NCBI GenBank assembly: GCA_040391135.1
Contig: JBEBYL010000007.1
Location: 62,001-126,000 of the forward strand
Source of the DNA: G025836975 sp040391135
Lineage (GTDB): Bacteria > Pseudomonadota > Gammaproteobacteria > Burkholderiales > Burkholderiaceae_B
Direction: 5' to 3'
Length of the DNA: 64,000 nt
Shown here: positions 59,743 to 64,000 of the stretch, piece by piece
Position numbering within the stretch: the stretch's first letter is position 1
Layout: each line of letters opens with the position of its first letter
Translations under genes and position numbers: made by a program
Notes under the pieces: model-generated
Told to the model about the DNA's origin: nothing
The model's database searches: none
Seen by the model: the letters and a program-made list of their open reading frames with translations, nothing else

Positions 59743-61004
59743 ACGATCGCCGAAACGTCTATCTCGTACATCCGCCGTTCGTTCTCGTGGACGGAATCAA
59801 TGCATACCCGGGTTCCATCGCGGTTCCAGCGAGGATGCAGATCGCAGCGGTTTTCCTTCTTCAGGTCCGGGTCGGCATAGAAACTGCCCAGGTCTATCTT
59901 CCTGTTGTCGACCACATTGAAAAGAAAAAGAATGCGCTCGTGGGTCGTCGAGTCCGGATACGTATCGCTTAGCAGCCATTGCTTGTCGGTGGGCGAAAAA
60001 CTCATGTGCCCGTTCTCGGTCAGTATCCCGTCGCCGACTACTTGCACCGCGCCGCCATCCCGGTCCTGATACAGATGGTAGTGTATGGAGCCGGCATGCG
60101 GCCCCCACACAATGATGCGCTCGTTGTCGCACCAGAGCGGATGGGATATCTGGTACTCCGACTTTTCATAGTCGAAGGTACCCACGGAAGCGGGATCAAA
60201 ATCGTCCGCCAATTGAGGCAAGGGATGATCGGAGCATTCCAGCAGGCGCATATCGGAGCCGTCCGGGCCGATCGTGATCAGCCGATGCAGGAAGCAGGTT
60301 TCATCCTCGACCCGTTCAGTCCAGCGGTGCAGAAAAAGTATGCGCGAAGACGCCGGATTGATCTCGATATGGCTGACCCAATGAATGGCCTTGTCCATCG
60401 ATGCGCGATGGTGGAACTGCTTCAGCGCGTCATAGCTTACCAGCATGCGATGCGTGCCGGTGTCCAGATCCATGACGCGAATGCCGTCGTCGGCGGGGCA
60501 CAGCTCGACATCGAACGGACCGCCGTGTTCGCTATAGCCTATCGTCTCGTGCGTGATGTAAAGTCGGCGATAGTCCACGCTTAGCGCGTACTTGCCATTG
60601 GGCGCCACCACATAGATAGGCAAGGGCAGCTCGCGGACCTGGCCGGAATGAATATCGCGTATCCGGCTGCCGAAGCCGGCATAGACCGCGTCCTTGCTGT
60701 CGCTGCGGACGTTGTAGATGATCTTCGAATCGGATATGCCATCCACCCATTGCAGCTGCGCACCCATTTGCCAGTTCCAGGCGCAGGTCGTGTCCACGAC
60801 GTGGAATGCATCGCCCTGGGCGGTATCGAAATAGCCGACTTCGGCCTCCAGCTCCGGATGCAGGCGCGCATCCATCATGGGCACTTGAAGGGCAAGCACC
60901 CGCCGGTTGCCGCGGTCCCAGGTGGATTTATTGTAGTAACCGAAAAAATGATGCTTGTCCTTGCCGCCGAAGCGACGGCAAGGGGGATAGAGTGCAACGG
61001 TCAT
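59733..61004 (-). CDS. beta-propeller protein related to oligogalacturonate lyase
   Basis: A 423-residue protein of repeated WD/TolB-like blades, with no signal peptide. The start YPPCRRFGGKDKHHFFGYYNKSTWDRG and the end NRCDLHPRWNRDGTRVCIDSVHENERRMYEIDVS resemble oligogalacturonate lyase-like (PL22-type) beta-propellers, which use His residues for metal binding. A pectin-degrading role is not supported by neighbours. It sits next to a Bug receptor gene on the same strand with a 5-bp spacing, so the two are likely cotranscribed and may share a sugar-acid-like substrate. Function unknown. Confidence 0.75.
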   Translation of the reverse strand: MTVALYPPCRRFGGKDKHHFFGYYNKSTWDRGNRRVLALQVPMMDARLHPELEAEVGYFDTAQGDAFHVVDTTCAWNWQMGAQLQWVDGISDSKIIYNVRSDSKDAVYAGFGSRIRDIHSGQVRELPLPIYVVAPNGKYALSVDYRRLYITHETIGYSEHGGPFDVELCPADDGIRVMDLDTGTHRMLVSYDALKQFHHRASMDKAIHWVSHIEINPASSRILFLHRWTERVEDETCFLHRLITIGPDGSDMRLLECSDHPLPQLADDFDPASVGTFDYEKSEYQISHPLWCDNERIIVWGPHAGSIHYHLYQDRDGGAVQVVGDGILTENGHMSFSPTDKQWLLSDTYPDSTTHERILFLFNVVDNRKIDLGSFYADPDLKKENRCDLHPRWNRDGTRVCIDSVHENERRMYEIDVSAIVAG

Positions 61005-61009
61005 ACGGC

Positions 61010-62002
61010 TTACGAACCTACGGTGATCTTGGCGGTATTGATGACTTTGTCCCAGCGAGCCTTCTCTTTACTGATATAGGCCCGGGCTTCGGACGGCGAG
61101 TTGCCCACGGGCGTCATGCCCAGGTTCTCCAGACCCTTGCGGAAGTCGGGATTGGCATAGATTTTTTGTATGTCTTTATTGATTTTCTCGACCAAGGCGT
61201 CGGGCACATCCTTGCTGGCCACCAGCGTGGTGAACGACATGACCTCCAACCCCGGCAAACCCGCCTCTTTGGCTGTCGGCACATTCGGAAGCTGGGGTGC
61301 GCGCTTATCGCCGGTAATGGCAAGCGCCTTGAGCTTGCCCGTTTGCACATACGAAATCACCGTCGGGATGTTCTCGAACAACAGATGGATCTGCTCGCCC
61401 AGCAAGTCGTTCAAGGCGGCCGAGCTGCCCTTGTACGGAATATGCGTGATGGGAGCGCCCGATTCCATCTTATAGAGCTCGCCTATCATGTGCACGGAAG
61501 AACCCACCCCGGCGGAACCGAAATAAATCGAGTCGGGCTTTTCTTTGGCAAGCGCGGTCAGCTCGGCCAGCGTATTGGCGGGCAGGCTGGGCGTGGCGAC
61601 GACCACGTGAGGCATCTGCGCAACGATGGTGATGGGCTTCAGGTCTTCGCCGGGCTTGTAATTCAAAGCGGGATACACGCCATAAGTCGCATGCAGGCCT
61701 ATCGATCCCAGCAGCAAGGTGTAGCCATCGGGACCCGAATCAGAGACCAGTCGGCCCCCTATGTGTCCGCCCGCGCCGGGCCTGTTCTCGACCACCACGG
61801 ACTTGCCGTAAAGCTTGCCCAGGTAGTCGGCGATAAGGCGCCCCTGGATGTCGGAGCTGCCACCGGCCGAAAAGGGAACAACGATACGGATCGGCTTTGT
61901 CGGGTAGTCTTCCTGTGCATTGGAAGCTGGCGCAAGCGCGCAAATGGAAGCCGCAAGAACTGCCTGGCTGGCCGTTTTGGCCCATGTCGAAAATAATTTC
62001 AT
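61010..62002 (-). CDS. Bug family receptor upstream of the beta-propeller gene
   Basis: A 330-residue receptor. The signal peptide ends near ASNAQEDYPTKP (residue 30) and the Bug hallmark YPTKPIRIVVPFSAGGSSDIQGRL follows, then VENRPGAGGHIGG and GPDGYTLLLGS. ATG 62002 follows AAAGGTAA; the GTG at 62017 lies before that SD. The gene precedes the beta-propeller gene and is divergent from a LysR regulator with a double palindrome between. The regulator probably controls it. Confidence 0.93.
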   Translation of the reverse strand: MKLFSTWAKTASQAVLAASICALAPASNAQEDYPTKPIRIVVPFSAGGSSDIQGRLIADYLGKLYGKSVVVENRPGAGGHIGGRLVSDSGPDGYTLLLGSIGLHATYGVYPALNYKPGEDLKPITIVAQMPHVVVATPSLPANTLAELTALAKEKPDSIYFGSAGVGSSVHMIGELYKMESGAPITHIPYKGSSAALNDLLGEQIHLLFENIPTVISYVQTGKLKALAITGDKRAPQLPNVPTAKEAGLPGLEVMSFTTLVASKDVPDALVEKINKDIQKIYANPDFRKGLENLGMTPVGNSPSEARAYISKEKARWDKVINTAKITVGS

Positions 62003-62101
62003 CGGATTACCTTTCACGATTACTTAAGAAGAAGCTGCGTCATCAGGCCAACATGCCGCCGGATTCAACAAAAGTGTAAAGATCATACCCAATTCATGAA
62101 A

Positions 62102-62142
62102 ATGCTATTTTGCCCACTACCTATGCAAAATTGGTATAGCAT
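62102..62142. promoter_or_regulatory. LysR-type double palindrome between divergent genes
   Basis: Inner arms ATTTTGC (62107-62113) and GCAAAAT (62125-62131) with an 11-bp spacer, nested in outer arms ATGCTAT (62102-62108) and ATAGCAT (62136-62142). This fits the T-N11-A dyad of LysR regulators. It lies between the Bug gene and the LysR gene. Confidence 0.6.
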
Positions 62143-62202
62143 TGCCATGTCATTCTTATTGCAGCCTGGCGTACGCAAATTGCCAGTTCCGCGCAGACCA
62201 CC

Positions 62203-63087
62203 ATGAGCCGTCCTCTCAATTTCCGCCAGATCGAAGCATTCCGCGCCGTCATGCTGACAGGCACCACGACCAGCGCCGCGCGCATGCTGCATACCACGCA
62301 ACCGTCCGTCAGCCGGCTGATCGGCCAGATCCAGTCGGCCACCGGTATCACGCTGTTCGACATGCAGCACGGCAGGCTAAGGCCCACAGCCGAGGCCACC
62401 GAACTGTTCGACACCATACAGCGCCATTTCCTGGGACTGGAAAGCATCGAGGCGCGAGTCGATGCCATGCGCCGGTCAGGCAGCGGCATTCTGCGCATCG
62501 CCTGCACGCCGTCGCTGGGCCTGGGTGTGGTGCCAGCGGCCATTGCCGCATTTTCGGCGGAACATCCCGATGTCCAGGTAAACATACAGACCTTGGGCAG
62601 CCACTATCTGCGCGATGGACTGCAGCACGGACTGTTCGACCTGGTGTTGAGCACCGCCGCTTTCGACGCCATGTCATTCCATGAGGAAAGAATCCACCAA
62701 AGCGATGCCGTATGCGTCGTTCGCCCCGGCCATGCGCTGGCGGACAAGAAAAAAGTCCACGTGCGCGACTTGCAGGGCATGCTGCTGTTGTCCTTGAACG
62801 CGAACGATGAGCTGGCTGTTTCACTGGACGATCTGATGTCCAGGCATCAGGTCGCGCCGTCCGGTAAGATAGAAACCACTTATTCCTCGACCATATGCTC
62901 GATGACCATGCGCACCGATGGCGTCGGCATCGTCAACGAATACGTCGCCGAGGTATTTGCCGAAAAGCTGGCGATACTCCCGTTCTTTCCGCGCATCCCC
63001 GTCGACATGTACCTGGCCTATCCGCCGCAGCGGGCGCCATCCCGGCTGGCCAAGGTGTTTGCGGATGTGGTCCGGTCGCAGCTTTAG
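62203..63087 (+). CDS. LysR family transcriptional regulator
   Basis: A 294-residue regulator with HTH FRQIEAFRAVMLTGTTTSAARMLHTTQPSVSRLIGQIQ and an effector domain with GSGILRIACTPSLGLGVVPAAIAAFS. It resembles regulators of opine, nopaline or amino-acid uptake (OccR/NocR-like). Divergent from the Bug gene and a nested palindrome, it likely controls that Bug-propeller pair and itself. Confidence 0.92.
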   Translation: MSRPLNFRQIEAFRAVMLTGTTTSAARMLHTTQPSVSRLIGQIQSATGITLFDMQHGRLRPTAEATELFDTIQRHFLGLESIEARVDAMRRSGSGILRIACTPSLGLGVVPAAIAAFSAEHPDVQVNIQTLGSHYLRDGLQHGLFDLVLSTAAFDAMSFHEERIHQSDAVCVVRPGHALADKKKVHVRDLQGMLLLSLNANDELAVSLDDLMSRHQVAPSGKIETTYSSTICSMTMRTDGVGIVNEYVAEVFAEKLAILPFFPRIPVDMYLAYPPQRAPSRLAKVFADVVRSQL

Positions 63088-63108
63088 CCAGATCAAAGGG
63101 CGAACGCC

Positions 63109-64000
63109 ATGAAACAATCCGATTCCGCCAGGCCGAGAGGCCGCCGCTCCCTTTACACCGCCGTGCTGGGCCTGGTCCTTGCGGCTTGCGCGGCCGCGCT
63201 GGCCACCTATTCGCTATATACGGCTTCAGCTCCCCGCATTATCCATACCGAGCCCTCTCGGTTCTCACCGGTGCTGGTAATAGAAGAATATGGCGAGCGG
63301 TGCCTGAACTTCAGTGAAACAAAAGGCGGCGGACGGCAAACCTGCTTCGATCTGTCCGAACCGGACAAAATGGTGTTTGCCTACACACGCATGATGACCA
63401 GCGCGCTTTTCCTGAACCCCAAGCCCGAAAAAATCCTGATTGTCGGCTTGGGAGGGGCAACCATACCGCTAGCCCTGGAAAAAATACTGCCTGATGCCGT
63501 TATCGACACCGTCGAAATCGACCCTAGCGTCGCCCGAGTCGCCGAAGGCTACTTCGGATACAAGCAGGGCCCGCGACAGCGGCTGTTCTTGGAGGACGGC
63601 CGCGCGTTTGTGGAACGCGCGCGAGCCGAGGGCCGGCAGTACGACATGGTCATGCTGGATGCCTTCGATGTGGACTACATTCCGCCCCACCTCCTCACCC
63701 GCGAGTTCCTTCAGCATGTATACGCGATCCTGTCGCCCAACGGGGTATTGGTGGCCAATACCTTCACCAACAGCCATATGTACGACCAGGAATCAGCCAC
63801 TTACGCCGACGTCTTCGGCGACTTTTTCAATCTGCGCGCTGGAAACCGTGTGATCATCGCCGCCCGCGGCAAGCTGCCCGATGACCAGACGCTTGAACGC
63901 AATGCGGCGGCCCTTGCCGGTACGCTGGCGCCCTTTGGAATAGACGTGCGGCAGGCTGTTGAGCGGTTCTCGCGAGAGCGCGACTGGGACGAAAATGCGG
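63109..64000 (+). CDS. spermidine synthase-like protein, 3' truncated by the window
   Basis: At least 297 residues of an open frame that runs off the window. One N-terminal hydrophobic helix (about 15-37) is followed by a SAM-dependent methyltransferase-fold domain: GLGGATIPLAL at 113-123, acidic Glu136 (VEIDPS) and Asp163 (EDGRAF), and LDAFDVDYIPPHLLT. This is the layout of membrane-anchored, spermidine-synthase-like proteins; true polyamine synthesis is uncertain. It starts 22 bp after the LysR gene. Full length and C-terminal part are not visible. Confidence 0.85.
   Translation, partial: MKQSDSARPRGRRSLYTAVLGLVLAACAAALATYSLYTASAPRIIHTEPSRFSPVLVIEEYGERCLNFSETKGGGRQTCFDLSEPDKMVFAYTRMMTSALFLNPKPEKILIVGLGGATIPLALEKILPDAVIDTVEIDPSVARVAEGYFGYKQGPRQRLFLEDGRAFVERARAEGRQYDMVMLDAFDVDYIPPHLLTREFLQHVYAILSPNGVLVANTFTNSHMYDQESATYADVFGDFFNLRAGNRVIIAARGKLPDDQTLERNAAALAGTLAPFGIDVRQAVERFSRERDWDENA

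Overview
The window looks like chromosomal DNA of a beta-proteobacterium of the family Alcaligenaceae (Bordetella / Achromobacter / Pusillimonas type). The reasons are the five Bug-type tripartite tricarboxylate receptor genes without membrane partners, the housekeeping order ribBA-ribH-nusB-thiL-pgpA-cinA, a HrcA/CIRCE-controlled groESL, and a RibBA whose GTP cyclohydrolase II half has lost its zinc cysteines. No genus is assigned. I saw no rRNA, tRNA, CRISPR array, prophage or intact insertion sequence.

Region by region. 0.1-3.6 kb: LysR and FadR-type GntR regulators, a Bug receptor whose promoter carries a FadR-type operator, and a glycine-zipper lipoprotein. 3.7-13.9 kb: an aromatic-acid catabolic island, visibly poorer in G+C than the rest. 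Two divergent operons share a 188-bp control region. One encodes a fumarylacetoacetase-family hydrolase and an extradiol-type dioxygenase. The other encodes a Rieske oxygenase, a 4,5-dihydroxyphthalate decarboxylase-like protein, a flavin/2Fe-2S reductase, a Bug receptor, a flavin hydroxylase, a Gfo/Idh/MocA dehydrogenase and a MarR regulator. Oxygenase, reductase, dehydrogenase and decarboxylase together resemble a phthalate upper pathway, but the substrate cannot be read from sequence. 14-16.6 kb: a DUF3079 protein, a RimK-like ATP-grasp ligase and an M20 amidohydrolase. 16.7-22.2 kb: an alternative caa3-type terminal oxidase (subunit II with fused cytochrome c, fused subunit I+III, a small membrane protein) divergent from two c-type cytochromes. 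22.2-25.3 kb: two Bug receptors and a MetE-like methyltransferase.

25.5-32.3 kb: an iron-acquisition locus. A TonB-dependent receptor, DUF3649, PepSY and DUF3325 proteins form one operon, divergent from a second PepSY membrane protein, with two Fur-box-like sequences between them. 32.3-36 kb: LysR, an NmrA-like reductase, Ohr/OsmC, the 3' remnant of a short-chain dehydrogenase and a vapBC toxin-antitoxin pair among repeated motifs. This stretch looks rearranged.

36-59.7 kb is core genome: groES-groEL, dgkA, pyrF, cinA/pncC, pgpA, thiL, nusB, ribH, ribBA, an IclR regulator, a CYTH-CHAD protein, ftsY, rsmD, coaD, a 2[4Fe-4S] ferredoxin, an asmA-like gene with a MOSC_N-only gene, metY, yidB, pntAA-pntAB-pntB with an ornithine-cyclodeaminase-family gene, a PilZ/YcgR flagellar brake and tpm. 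59.7-64 kb: a beta-propeller protein related to oligogalacturonate lyases, a fifth Bug receptor, a divergent LysR regulator with a large double palindrome between them, and a spermidine-synthase-like gene cut by the window end.
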